Of a stretch of DNA of 64,000 nucleotides, positions 44,865-52,902 are shown in pieces. Positions within the stretch are counted from its first letter, which is position 1; each line of letters begins with the position of its first letter. The notes beneath the pieces are model-generated. The model was given only the letters and a program-made list of their open reading frames with translations. It was not told the origin of the DNA and made no database searches. A program made the translations under genes and the position numbers. Origin of the DNA: UBA1876 sp964515395 (lineage in GTDB: Bacteria; Synergistota; Synergistia; Synergistales; Thermovirgaceae); NCBI GenBank assembly GCA_964515395.1, contig CAZERC010000001.1:117027-181026 (forward strand). The letters run 5' to 3'.

Positions 44865-45221
44865 CTAGGTTTCCTTTGTTTCGTCCTCTTTGTCTTTGTC
44901 TTTGTCTTTTGAAGAATCGGAATCGGCCGGTTCAACCGGGCTTTCGTCCTCGCCCGAGGTCCGCTTCATCTGGATGGACGATTTCAAGACCCTGGCCCTG
45001 GTTCCATCGGCGATTTCAAGAATATAACTGTCATCCTTGACAGCCTTGACGGTGCCGAAAAAACCGCCGGCCGTGACGATATGGTCGCCCGGTCTGATAG
45101 ACGCAAGCATTTCTTCATGCTTCTTCTGTCGTTTCTTCTGTGGCCGTATGATGAGGAAATAGAAAATGACCACAAATACCGCCAAAGGAAGGAGCATACC
45201 CATTAATCCACCCTGCTGCAA
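44865..45221 (-). CDS. yajC: preprotein translocase subunit YajC
   Basis: Small membrane protein associated with SecDF. One hydrophobic helix (LLPLAVFVVIFYFLIIRPQKKRQKKHEEML) is followed by the conserved RPGDHIVTAGGFFGTVKAVKDD segment. The C-terminal tail is rich in Glu, Asp and Lys. It has 118 residues. The start is TTG, supported by GGAGG eight bases upstream; the next ATGs would cut into the start of the membrane segment. A possible extended -10 promoter precedes it. Confidence 0.94.
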   Translation of the reverse strand: MQQGGLMGMLLPLAVFVVIFYFLIIRPQKKRQKKHEEMLASIRPGDHIVTAGGFFGTVKAVKDDSYILEIADGTRARVLKSSIQMKRTSGEDESPVEPADSDSSKDKDKDKEDETKET

Positions 45222-45269
45222 TTGTGACGCCTCCTTGCTCTATGTTGTCCGTTCAAATTTGCAATGCAC

Positions 45270-45278
45270 ATTCTATCA
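45270..45278 (-). promoter_or_regulatory. possible extended -10 promoter for yajC-secDF
   Basis: The minus strand reads TGATAGAAT (45270-45278), an extended -10 element, about 45 bp before the yajC TTG start. No good -35 is seen, which fits the extended -10 type. It lies between the rex stop and yajC. Confidence 0.45.
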
Positions 45279-45308
45279 TGACCCGTTCGCCGGTGGAAAC
45301 GTGTTTCT

Positions 45309-45938
45309 TCAGCTTGCGGGACTTTTCAGGTAGAAAAGCAGCTTTTCGAGTTCGATGGAAATGTCGACCCTGTAGACCAGAACACCTTTGGGAACGGCGA
45401 TCGCAGCGGTGGCAAAATTCAGGATGCCCTTGAGCGTTCCCGAAGTCGCCGCCTTGTCCACAACCTGCTGTGCCACCACAGGCGGGACAGTCAAGACGAT
45501 GACCTCAATATCCTTTTCCCTGAGTATTTCCGGCATCCTGTCGGAATGATAGCAAGGCACTCCATAAATGGTCGTCCCGACCTTCTCCGGATCGTTGTCA
45601 AAAAGCGCTTCTATGCGGAACTTCTCGCTTCTGAGGGCCTTGTGCCCGAGCAGCGCCTCTCCAAGCCTGCCGACGCCGACAAGGGCAATTTTCCAGACCC
45701 GGTTCGGGGACAGGATATCACTGACGTGCTGATACAGCCGTTCCACATGGTACCCGACTCCGCGTTTCCCGATCTCCCCGAAGTAAGAAAGGTCCTTCCG
45801 TACCTGGCTTGCCTTCAGCCCAAGCATGTCGCCGATCTCCTGGGAGGACACCACTTTTCGTCCTTCGTCATGAAGCTGGGTCAAAAGCCTGTAGTACTGG
45901 ACAAGCCTTTCCACTGTCGGTTCAGCGATTCGCAACAT
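45309..45938 (-). CDS. rex: redox-sensing transcriptional repressor Rex
   Basis: NADH/NAD-responsive repressor of fermentation and hydrogen metabolism genes. An N-terminal winged helix (VSSQEIGDMLGLKASQVRKDLSYFGEIGKRGVGY) is followed by a Rossmann domain with ALVGVGRLGEALL near residue 88. The C-terminal helix completes the dimer (VDISIELEKLLFYL). I chose ATG 45938 (209 residues, the usual size) with GGTGA seven bases upstream; an upstream GTG at 46004 overlaps the eno stop but lacks a proper site. It follows eno. I did not find a clear Rex operator nearby. Confidence 0.94.
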   Translation of the reverse strand: MLRIAEPTVERLVQYYRLLTQLHDEGRKVVSSQEIGDMLGLKASQVRKDLSYFGEIGKRGVGYHVERLYQHVSDILSPNRVWKIALVGVGRLGEALLGHKALRSEKFRIEALFDNDPEKVGTTIYGVPCYHSDRMPEILREKDIEVIVLTVPPVVAQQVVDKAATSGTLKGILNFATAAIAVPKGVLVYRVDISIELEKLLFYLKSPAS

Positions 45939-46000
45939 GCATTCATCACCCCTGATGATGCCGCCGCTGGAGTTCGAACTTCTCCCCTGAACCATGCCTT

Positions 46001-47308
46001 TCACCTTCCAGACCCTTCAGCCGAAACATCTCGATACCTGGGGAATTCCCCGAACCCGGCAAAGGGAGCAACCTCGTGGAGCTCTTCTTCAATCCGCAGA
46101 AGCTGGTTATACTTGGCGACCCTGTCGATTCGGGCCGGTGCTCCCGCCTTGATCTGCCCGGCCGCGGCAGCCACAGAAAGATCGCTGATAAAGGTGTCGT
46201 CCGTCTCTCCTGACCGGTGGGAAATGACGCAATTGTATCCGTTCTTCTTCGCCGTTTCGATGACGGAAAGAGTCTCGGAGACGGAACCTATCTGGTTCAG
46301 CTTGATAAGGATCGAGTTGGCGGCTCCACTGCTGATGCCCCTTGAAAGCCTCTCAGGGTTGGTAACGAAGACATCGTCACCAACGAGCTGGATTTTATCG
46401 CCGAGCCTTTCGGTCATCAGTTTCCAGCCATCCCAATCTTCTTCGGCCATACCGTCCTCGATGGAAAGAACCGGGAAACCTTCACACAGTTTTTCGTAAT
46501 AAGACACCAGCTCCTCAGCGTTCAGCACCTTGCCTTCTCCATTGAAGTGGTAGGCCTTTTTCTCGTAAAATTCCGTCGCGGCCACATCCAGGGCAAGTCC
46601 CACCTCTTTGCCGGGGGCGTACCCGGCCTTTTCGACGGCCTTGACGAGAATTTCAAGGGCCTCACGGTTCGAATCGAGATTCGGCGCAAAACCGCCTTCG
46701 TCACCGATGCCGGTGGAGAAACCGCTTTCCTTGAGAACTTTTTTCAGGGTATGGTAGATTTCAGCCCCCATGCGGAGTGATTCTGCGAAAGAAGGAGCTC
46801 CGCAGGGGACAATCATGAACTCCTGGATATCCAGGTTGTTGTCCGCGTGCTCCCCACCATTGATCACATTCATGAGCGGAACCGGAAGAGAAAAAGGCCC
46901 TGCTCCACCCAGGAAAGCCCAAAGCGGAAGGTCCCGTTCCGCTGCTGCGGCACGAGCTGCAGCCATCGATACGGAGAGGATTGCGTTGGCTCCGAGGTTC
47001 CCCTTGTTGTCTGTCCCGTCCAGTTCAATCATGATCCTGTCGAGAGCACCGAGATTCGCGGGGTCAAGCCCGATGACCTCAGGGGCGATTTTCTCCACGA
47101 CATTCGAGACCGCCTGCTGGACTCCTTTGCCGAGATACCGCTTCTGGCCGTCCCGAAGTTCGATAGCCTCGAAACTGCCTGTAGAGGCACCCGAAGGGAC
47201 AGCGGCCCGACCAATGACTCCCGATTCCAGCCAAACCTCCGTTTCGACCGTCGGGTTCCCCCTGGAATCAAGTATCTCTCTTGCATGTATGCCGATAACT
47301 TCGCTCAC
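46001..47308 (-). CDS. eno: enolase
   Basis: Converts 2-phosphoglycerate to phosphoenolpyruvate. It shows AREILDSRGNPTVETEVWL at the N-terminus, SGASTGSFEAIELRD near 41, GDEGGFAPN near 205, SIEDGMAEEDWDGW near 290, GDDVFVTN near 315 and the signature LIKLNQIGSVSETL near 340, with SHRSGETDDTFI near 370. At 435 residues it is full length with all catalytic residues. It lies 61 bp after the S4-domain gene and 62 bp before rex. Confidence 0.98.
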   Translation of the reverse strand: MSEVIGIHAREILDSRGNPTVETEVWLESGVIGRAAVPSGASTGSFEAIELRDGQKRYLGKGVQQAVSNVVEKIAPEVIGLDPANLGALDRIMIELDGTDNKGNLGANAILSVSMAAARAAAAERDLPLWAFLGGAGPFSLPVPLMNVINGGEHADNNLDIQEFMIVPCGAPSFAESLRMGAEIYHTLKKVLKESGFSTGIGDEGGFAPNLDSNREALEILVKAVEKAGYAPGKEVGLALDVAATEFYEKKAYHFNGEGKVLNAEELVSYYEKLCEGFPVLSIEDGMAEEDWDGWKLMTERLGDKIQLVGDDVFVTNPERLSRGISSGAANSILIKLNQIGSVSETLSVIETAKKNGYNCVISHRSGETDDTFISDLSVAAAAGQIKAGAPARIDRVAKYNQLLRIEEELHEVAPFAGFGEFPRYRDVSAEGSGR

Positions 47309-47369
47309 AATGAATCACCTCTCGTCCTGCACTTGAGTTTTTCATCCCCTCCAGAAGAAGGAGAAGGAT

Positions 47370-47642
47370 CTACCATGGCCTGTCCTCTCCGGAAACGGGA
47401 CGTTCCTCGAGAATTTCATAGGCTCTTCCGCCACGCTTGAGTTCCTTTTCGGTATAGGCCAGGATCTTAACGGTCAGGACCTTTCTCGGAAAAGCGACCT
47501 CGATGACATCACCTTCCCTTACCTGTCTTGACGCTTTTGCCACGGCTGCATTGACGCGAACGGCGCCAATGTCGATCATGTCCTGGGCAAGCGCCCTTCG
47601 CTTGACTATTCTGGCGAGTTTGAGAAACCTGTCGAGTCGCAT
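47370..47642 (-). CDS. S4 domain RNA-binding protein (RqcP/Hsp15-like)
   Basis: Single S4 domain: MRLDRFLKLARIVKRRALAQ, then VRVNAAVAKASRQVREGDVIEV. At 90 residues it resembles RqcP (YabO) of the ribosome-associated quality control pathway and Hsp15, which bind the 50S subunit with peptidyl-tRNA. I chose ATG 47642 because GGAGG is seven bases upstream and because the extended -10 promoter at 47674-47682 excludes the longer in-frame reading. It precedes eno. The RqcP assignment is by family resemblance. Confidence 0.88.
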   Translation of the reverse strand: MRLDRFLKLARIVKRRALAQDMIDIGAVRVNAAVAKASRQVREGDVIEVAFPRKVLTVKILAYTEKELKRGGRAYEILEERPVSGEDRPW

Positions 47643-47673
47643 CCTTGTTCCTCCAGGAACAAACCTGTTTTTT

Positions 47674-47682
47674 ATTATAGCA
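47674..47682 (-). promoter_or_regulatory. extended -10 promoter for the S4-domain gene and eno
   Basis: The minus strand has TGCTATAAT (47674-47682), a perfect extended -10 element. There is no clear -35. The start near 47667 gives a 25-base leader to the S4-domain ATG. An inverted repeat (ACTGCTC/GAGCAGT, 47701-47719) lies where a -35-region regulator could bind. Confidence 0.65.
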
Positions 47683-47700
47683 AAAGAGGCTGCCCATTGG

Positions 47701-47719
47701 ACTGCTCCTTTTGAGCAGT
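47701..47719. repeat. 7 bp perfect inverted repeat upstream of the S4/eno promoter
   Basis: ACTGCTC (47701-47707) and GAGCAGT (47713-47719) flank five bases. It sits immediately upstream of the extended -10 promoter, centred about 34 bp before the -10 box. As RNA it would be a small hairpin with no following U-tract, so a terminator role is unlikely. It may be an operator or chance. Confidence 0.4.
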
Positions 47720-47772
47720 GGGAAAACACCCAAAAACCTTCTTTGTACCGTCAGGGGGACCCTGCTGTCATT

Positions 47773-47811
47773 CCCCCGGAACATCGGGGGGGGAGGCTTG
47801 TGCCTCCCCCC
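47773..47811 (-). terminator. GC-rich hairpins after sigA (probable transcript end)
   Basis: A perfect 10 bp stem with a 4-base loop (47788-47797 with 47802-47811) starts 12 bp after the sigA stop. A second possible stem (47773-47778 with 47785-47790) uses part of the same G run, so the two cannot form together. Neither is followed by a U-tract. It may stop or protect the dnaG-sigA transcript. Confidence 0.5.
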
Positions 47812-47822
47812 GGTTTACGATT

Positions 47823-48974
47823 CTATTCGAGGAAATCCCTGAGTTTCTTGCTTCGACTGGGATGCCGGAGTTTCCTGAGGGCCTTGGCTTCGATCTGCCG
47901 GATACGTTCACGGGTCACACCAAAACGCCGTCCGACCTCTTCCAGTGTGTATGGATGACCGTCCTCAAGGCCGAACCTCAAGCGAAGGACTTCCTTTTCG
48001 CGTTCCGTAAGATCCTCGAGCATCCCTTCCAGCTGTTCCCTCAAAAGCTGCCCTGCAGCGACATCATCGGGACTGGGCAGTTCCTTGTCCTCCAGGAAAT
48101 CACCGAGCTGGCTGTCTTCCTCTTCGCCTATTGGCGTCTCGAGAGAGACCGGTTCCTGGGCTATCCGCTGAATCTCTTCCACCCTGTCCGAGGCTATCCC
48201 CATCTCATGGGCGATTTCCTCCGCTGTGGGTTCCCTGCCAAGACGCTGGACCAACTGCCTCGAAATGCGGATCAACTTGTTGATGGTCTCCACCATATGC
48301 ACGGGGATCCTGATCGTCCTGGCCTGATCGGCAATGGCCCTGGTAATGGCCTGGCGGATCCACCATGTGGCATAGGTGCTGAACTTGAATCCTTTCCGGT
48401 AATCGAATTTTTCCACGGCCCTGATCAATCCCAGGTTTCCTTCCTGGATGAGATCGAGGAAAAGCATTCCGCGCCCGATATACTTTTTTGCAATGCTGAC
48501 GACAAGCCTGAGATTCGCTTCCACAAGCTTGGCTTTTCCCACGGGGTCTCCGGCTTCCACCCGCTTGGCCAGCTCGACTTCTTCTTCCGGCTTTAGAAGG
48601 GGAATCTTCCCGATCTCCCTGAGATACATGCGAACGGGATCGGACAGTGGCAGATCTTCAAGGTTCCCCATTTCCTCGGTGAATTCAGCCGCAGGGGCGC
48701 TTTCTTCATCACCTTCGCCCTCTTTCTGCTTTTCTTCCTCCACCAGATCGATTCCGAGTTCCATCAGGTTGAAATACAGGCTGTCCAAAGTTTCGGCGTT
48801 GATCAACTCACCGGGAAGATGCTTTTCAATGTCTTCGTAAGTAACGAACCCCTTTTCCCTGCCGACATGGAGGAGTTCCTTGAACTTGTCGATGTAACGC
48901 ATGATCTCTTTCGATTCCATTTCCGCCGCCTGGGTTCCTTTAGCAGCGGGACGGCTTCCCTTTTTCTTAGCCAT
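47823..48974 (-). CDS. rpoD: primary RNA polymerase sigma factor (RpoD/SigA)
   Basis: Housekeeping sigma factor. A short region 1.1 is followed by an acidic stretch and region 1.2 (SDPVRMYLREIGKIPLL near 110). Region 2 carries the -10 recognition helix (KGFKFSTYATWWIRQAITRAIADQARTIR). Region 4.2 has YTLEEVGRRFGVTRERIRQIEAKALRKLRHP. At 383 residues it is a mid-size group 1 sigma. Its start overlaps the dnaG stop by eight bases, as in the conserved dnaG-rpoD operon; rpsU is absent. Confidence 0.97.
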   Translation of the reverse strand: MAKKKGSRPAAKGTQAAEMESKEIMRYIDKFKELLHVGREKGFVTYEDIEKHLPGELINAETLDSLYFNLMELGIDLVEEEKQKEGEGDEESAPAAEFTEEMGNLEDLPLSDPVRMYLREIGKIPLLKPEEEVELAKRVEAGDPVGKAKLVEANLRLVVSIAKKYIGRGMLFLDLIQEGNLGLIRAVEKFDYRKGFKFSTYATWWIRQAITRAIADQARTIRIPVHMVETINKLIRISRQLVQRLGREPTAEEIAHEMGIASDRVEEIQRIAQEPVSLETPIGEEEDSQLGDFLEDKELPSPDDVAAGQLLREQLEGMLEDLTEREKEVLRLRFGLEDGHPYTLEEVGRRFGVTRERIRQIEAKALRKLRHPSRSKKLRDFLE

Positions 48975-50718
48975 CCTGTCGGGAACCTCCTTTCAGGGCC
49001 TTCGCGAGATTGGCGAATTCACGGACTTCTTCCATGGAAGCCTCCCCGCGCGCCTTTTTCTCTTTAAGAAAGCGGAACCGCCGCTGGGCCTTGCGTCGTT
49101 TGAGAGCGGAAAGAAGCACTTCCCAGCGACCGTTCTCATCATATTCATCCAGGTGCGCTCCGCCTGCAGCAAGTATCGCCATGGGGCGACGTTCACCCGT
49201 CTCGTGCCACCGGCTTTCCAGCTCCACGGGGTCATCGCCCTGCAGGAGCGCTGCAACGATGGACTGCACGACCTCATCAGAAAACAGCGGAAGAACCAGT
49301 TCCGGCGATGACGTGGCCCGCAGTCTGGAATCAGTCCAGAGAAGATAGCACACGGCGGATTCCAAAGGGTCTATGGGTGAAGCGTTTTCACCGGAAAACT
49401 TCTGTTCTTGTCCAGGAACATCTTCACGCACCTGCCGCCTTTTGTGGTCCCTTCCGTTCAAGGACGTTCTCGCTTTTTCCAGCGCACGCACAAGCTCAGG
49501 CAGCAACAGGCCGAGTCTTTTCGCCACTTCCGGCAGATAGCGGTTCGCCTCGAGAACAGGCAACCGGGCCAGTCCCTCGATAATCTCCCGACGGGCACGG
49601 TTCTGTAAAGCACTATCGTCCAGCTCGCCCTTTTTTGCCGAAATGTGGAACAACGGCAGAGGGTTCGCCCTGTTCAAAAGTTCCATGAAGCGCTCACGAC
49701 CACCTTTGGTCCCCACAAGATCGTCGGGGTCCATCCCTTCGGGGAGGGCGACAACCCGTATGTCGAGCCCCGCACGCTGTAACAGGTACATGCCCCGTAT
49801 CGCGGCTTCCTGACCGGCGATGTCCGCATCGTAGCAGATAAGGCACTGTTCACAAAAGCGTTTCAGCAGCGCCGCCTGCTCATCCGTCAAAGACGTCCCC
49901 AGGGTCGCCACAGCCTCCGGAAATCCCTCCAGGTGCAGCCTGAGTGCATCCATGTACCCTTCAACAAGGATGGCCCTGTTTTTCTCCCGCATTGCCTTTT
50001 TGGCTGCGTTCAGAAGATACAGGCTCGATCTCTTGCTGTATATCGGGCTCTCGGGGCTGTTGATGTACTTTGCCCCGTCACCGGACAGGATTCTCCCCCC
50101 AAAGGCGATGACTCGTCCTCGTACATCCTTGATGGGAAAGATCACACGCCCCCTGAAACGGTCGTATGTCCCCCTGTCACCCTCAACGAGCAGACCCGCT
50201 TCAACAGCCTGTCGAAGCGACACACCCGTCTCGGTGAAATGTCGTTTCAGGGCATCCCATCCCTGCGGAGCCCATCCGAGCTCAAACTGCAAGGCCCGCT
50301 GTGCATCGATCCCCCGCCTGTCCAGATAGGACCTGGCGGCTTCGGCACCGCGGGATCGCATCTGCTTCCTGTAAAACGCGTGTGCCTCGTTCATGACATC
50401 GTAAAGGTCTTTCGTCCGTTTGTCCGCCGCGCGTGCCTTGAGGGTGACTCCAGCCCTGTCGGCAAGGAGTCGCAACGTTTCCGGAAAGGAAAGCCCATCC
50501 TGCTCCATGACGAATGAAAACACGTCCCCGCCTCTGCCACAACCGAAACAATGCCAGGTCTGTCGTTCGGGGGAAACGTAGAATGACGGCGTCTTCTCGC
50601 TGTGAAAGGGGCACAGGGCCCGGTAGTTCCGACCGGAACGATGCAGTCGTATGTAATCTCCGACCACTTCGACGATATCGAGACGGTCCCTGACTTCTTC
50701 TATTTCATCTCGGGCCAC
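48967..50718 (-). CDS. dnaG: DNA primase
   Basis: Makes RNA primers for replication. The N-terminal CHC2 zinc domain (CPFHSEKTPSFYVSPERQ with CFGCGRGGD) spans about 37-65. The Toprim domain follows with ILVEGYMDAL near 255 and LICYDADIAGQEAA near 299. The C-terminal helicase-binding part is less conserved. It has 583 residues. The start is GTG with GGGAGG upstream. Its operon partner is the sigma factor gene downstream. A hairpin separates it from hppA. Confidence 0.97.
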   Translation of the reverse strand: MARDEIEEVRDRLDIVEVVGDYIRLHRSGRNYRALCPFHSEKTPSFYVSPERQTWHCFGCGRGGDVFSFVMEQDGLSFPETLRLLADRAGVTLKARAADKRTKDLYDVMNEAHAFYRKQMRSRGAEAARSYLDRRGIDAQRALQFELGWAPQGWDALKRHFTETGVSLRQAVEAGLLVEGDRGTYDRFRGRVIFPIKDVRGRVIAFGGRILSGDGAKYINSPESPIYSKRSSLYLLNAAKKAMREKNRAILVEGYMDALRLHLEGFPEAVATLGTSLTDEQAALLKRFCEQCLICYDADIAGQEAAIRGMYLLQRAGLDIRVVALPEGMDPDDLVGTKGGRERFMELLNRANPLPLFHISAKKGELDDSALQNRARREIIEGLARLPVLEANRYLPEVAKRLGLLLPELVRALEKARTSLNGRDHKRRQVREDVPGQEQKFSGENASPIDPLESAVCYLLWTDSRLRATSSPELVLPLFSDEVVQSIVAALLQGDDPVELESRWHETGERRPMAILAAGGAHLDEYDENGRWEVLLSALKRRKAQRRFRFLKEKKARGEASMEEVREFANLAKALKGGSRQDG

Positions 50719-50740
50719 TCGGAAGACCTCCCTGAAGCAG

Positions 50741-50766
50741 AAGGGGAGAGCACAAGCTCTCCCCTT
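50741..50766 (-). terminator. 11 bp hairpin between hppA and dnaG
   Basis: A perfect 11 bp stem (50741-50751 with 50756-50766) with a 4-base loop lies 46 bp after the hppA stop and 22 bp before the dnaG GTG. The following minus-strand bases (CTGCTTCAGG) contain few Ts, so it is a poor intrinsic terminator by the usual rule. No separate dnaG promoter was found, so partial read-through from hppA is likely. Confidence 0.5.
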
Positions 50767-50812
50767 TCCTCATTGTCGCACACTTTTCGCTGATGCTTCG
50801 CCGATCATGCAC

Positions 50813-52771
50813 TCAGAAAAGAGGAGCCAACACGAGGGCGACCACCGACATGAGCTTGATGAGGATATTCAGGCTCGGTCCCGCCGTATCCTTGAAGGGA
50901 TCCCCGACGGTGTCCCCGACAACAGCGGCCGCATGGGGTTCAGAGCCCTTTCCACCGTGGTGCCCTTCCTCGATATATTTTTTCGCATTGTCCCAGGCGC
51001 CGCCTGCGTTGGACATAAAGATGGCCATCATGACGCCGGTAACGATGGCACCTCCCAAAAGTCCACCAAGGGCTTCGGCTCCGAGAAACAAGCCGATCAC
51101 CACAGGTGTCACTACAGCCAGGAGCCCGGGGATAACCATTTCCTTGAGCGAAGCCGCCGTCGAAATGTCGACGCACTTCTCATATTCCGGACGTCCCGTC
51201 CCTTCCATGATACCCGGAACCTCGCGGAATTGCCGCCTCACTTCGTCGATCATCTTGGAAGCAGCCCTTCCGACGGCCTGGATGGTCAGCGCACTGAAAA
51301 GGAAGGGGAGCATTCCTCCGATGAAAAGTCCCACCATGACTTTCGGGTTGTTCAGGTCAATGACTTCCACACCCACCGCAGTGGCATAGGCTGCGAAAAG
51401 CGCCAGTGCCGTCAGCGCCGCGCTTCCGATGGCAAGCCCTTTCCCGATGGCTGCCGTGGTATTCCCCACAGCATCGAGCCTGTCGGTAATCTGACGGACT
51501 TCCGGGGGCATGTGACTCATCTCGGCGATTCCGCCGGCATTGTCGGAAATGGGGCCATAGGCATCGACGCTCAGGGACATGCCCGTTATCGAAAGCATTC
51601 CCACGGCCGAGCAGGCGATTCCGTACAGGCCGCCGAATTTCACTCCGACAAGGATGGCTGCGCAGATCATTAAAACCGGGATTGCCGTCGATTTCATACC
51701 CACGCCGAGTCCGGCGAGTATGTTTGTGGCCGTACCTGTCTCGGAGGCCTCGGCAATCTGCTTGACGGGGCCGTAAGCCGCAGACGTGTACACTTCCGTC
51801 ACGAGGCCGATGAGAACCCCCACGGCGACTCCTGCAGCGACGGCGAAAAAGAGCGTGCTGTCATTGAAAAGGGTTCGCGTCAAAAAGAAGGAACCCACGA
51901 TCATGAGGATTCCTGTGGTCATGGTACCCATCCTGAGAGCCAGCTGTGGATCGCCGCCCTCCTTGACGCGCACGAAGAAGGTCCCGATAACGGCCGAGAC
52001 GATTCCCAGCGCGGCGAGGAGCAACGGGTAGATGATCCCGGCATCGCCGAAAACCACCAGGCCTATCGCCATCGCTGCGATGACGGAGTTGACGTAGGAC
52101 TCGAAGAGGTCCGCCCCCATGCCTGCAATGTCGCCGACGTTGTCCCCTACGTTGTCGGCAATAACCGCGGGGTTCCGTGGATCGTCTTCGGGGATGCCTG
52201 CTTCGACTTTCCCGACGAGATCCGCTCCCACATCCGCCGCCTTCGTGTAAATCCCTCCACCGACGCGGGCGAAGAGTGCGATCGAGCTGGCTCCGAAACC
52301 GAAACCGGTGATGAGCGAGGGATCCTGGTAAATGAAATAACTGATGACAATCCCGAGAATTCCGATCCCCACAACGGACATGCCCATGACGGTTCCGCCC
52401 ATGAAGGCGATCCGCAATGCCGGGTTGACACCTTCATTGGCGGCAAAGGCCGTTTTCCCGTTTGCCCCGGTGGCGACCCGCATCCCTACATAGCCTGCCA
52501 GTCCGCTGCACAGGGCACCGAAAAGAAAGGAAACAGAAGAAGCCATGCTGATCTTCCACCCCAAGAGAGCCGCGACCACAACCACAAAGGGGATGAGGGC
52601 CTTGTACTCTCTTGACAGAAAGGTCATGGCGCCCTTCTGGATGATGGAAGACAGCTCCAGGACCCTCTCGTTGGTGACATCAAAGGCCCGGACCCTGCCC
52701 GCAGCGACAATGGCATACGCCACGGCGAGCAGCCCGGCCCCTCCCGCAATCATCAGAATCTGCGTACTCAT
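50813..52771 (-). CDS. hppA: membrane-bound ion-pumping pyrophosphatase
   Basis: Hydrolyses pyrophosphate to pump H+ or Na+ across the membrane. Sixteen or so hydrophobic segments are present, with the core motifs GGGIYTKAADVGADLVGKVE, IPEDDPRNPAVIADNVGDNVGD and DAYGPISDNAGGIAEM. The GNTTAAIGKG segment has Ala where K+-independent enzymes have Lys, so a K+-dependent type is inferred. It has 652 residues. Ion specificity cannot be read by eye. It has its own promoter and is followed by the dnaG-sigA operon. Confidence 0.96.
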   Translation of the reverse strand: MSTQILMIAGGAGLLAVAYAIVAAGRVRAFDVTNERVLELSSIIQKGAMTFLSREYKALIPFVVVVAALLGWKISMASSVSFLFGALCSGLAGYVGMRVATGANGKTAFAANEGVNPALRIAFMGGTVMGMSVVGIGILGIVISYFIYQDPSLITGFGFGASSIALFARVGGGIYTKAADVGADLVGKVEAGIPEDDPRNPAVIADNVGDNVGDIAGMGADLFESYVNSVIAAMAIGLVVFGDAGIIYPLLLAALGIVSAVIGTFFVRVKEGGDPQLALRMGTMTTGILMIVGSFFLTRTLFNDSTLFFAVAAGVAVGVLIGLVTEVYTSAAYGPVKQIAEASETGTATNILAGLGVGMKSTAIPVLMICAAILVGVKFGGLYGIACSAVGMLSITGMSLSVDAYGPISDNAGGIAEMSHMPPEVRQITDRLDAVGNTTAAIGKGLAIGSAALTALALFAAYATAVGVEVIDLNNPKVMVGLFIGGMLPFLFSALTIQAVGRAASKMIDEVRRQFREVPGIMEGTGRPEYEKCVDISTAASLKEMVIPGLLAVVTPVVIGLFLGAEALGGLLGGAIVTGVMMAIFMSNAGGAWDNAKKYIEEGHHGGKGSEPHAAAVVGDTVGDPFKDTAGPSLNILIKLMSVVALVLAPLF

Positions 52772-52823
52772 ACGATGAAACCTCCCTATATCTGAACTTC
52801 AAGACATTGCATGAAAAGCAAGT

Positions 52824-52841
52824 GCCCGCTCAAAAGCGGGC
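52824..52841 (-). promoter_or_regulatory. hairpin in the hppA leader
   Basis: GCCCGCT (52824-52830) and AGCGGGC (52835-52841) form a perfect 7 bp stem with a 4-base loop inside the roughly 85-base hppA 5' leader. The minus strand continues ACTTGCTTTTC. A third copy of the arm, at 52875-52884 in the promoter spacer, could pair alternatively in read-through RNA from the MobB gene. It may be a terminator for that gene or a leader element. Confidence 0.4.
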
Positions 52842-52863
52842 GGCAGGCATTCGAGCGACCATC

Positions 52864-52892
52864 ATTATAGTCTCGCCCGCTTTTTCAGACAA
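52864..52892 (-). promoter_or_regulatory. sigma-A promoter of hppA
   Basis: Minus-strand TTGTCT (52887-52892) and TATAAT (52864-52869) with a 17 bp spacer. The start near 52857 gives a leader of about 86 bases. It lies within 11 bp of the MobB-like gene's stop codon. Confidence 0.75.
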
Positions 52893-52902
52893 GAGCCCTT
52901 TT

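Noticed and set aside
45222..45308. Rex operator near rex/yajC
   Set aside because: No TTGTGAAN-type palindrome was found in the spacer.
47643..47729. 29-residue N-terminal extension of the S4-domain protein
   Set aside because: It covers the TGCTATAAT promoter; ATG 47642 has GGAGG and starts the S4 domain.
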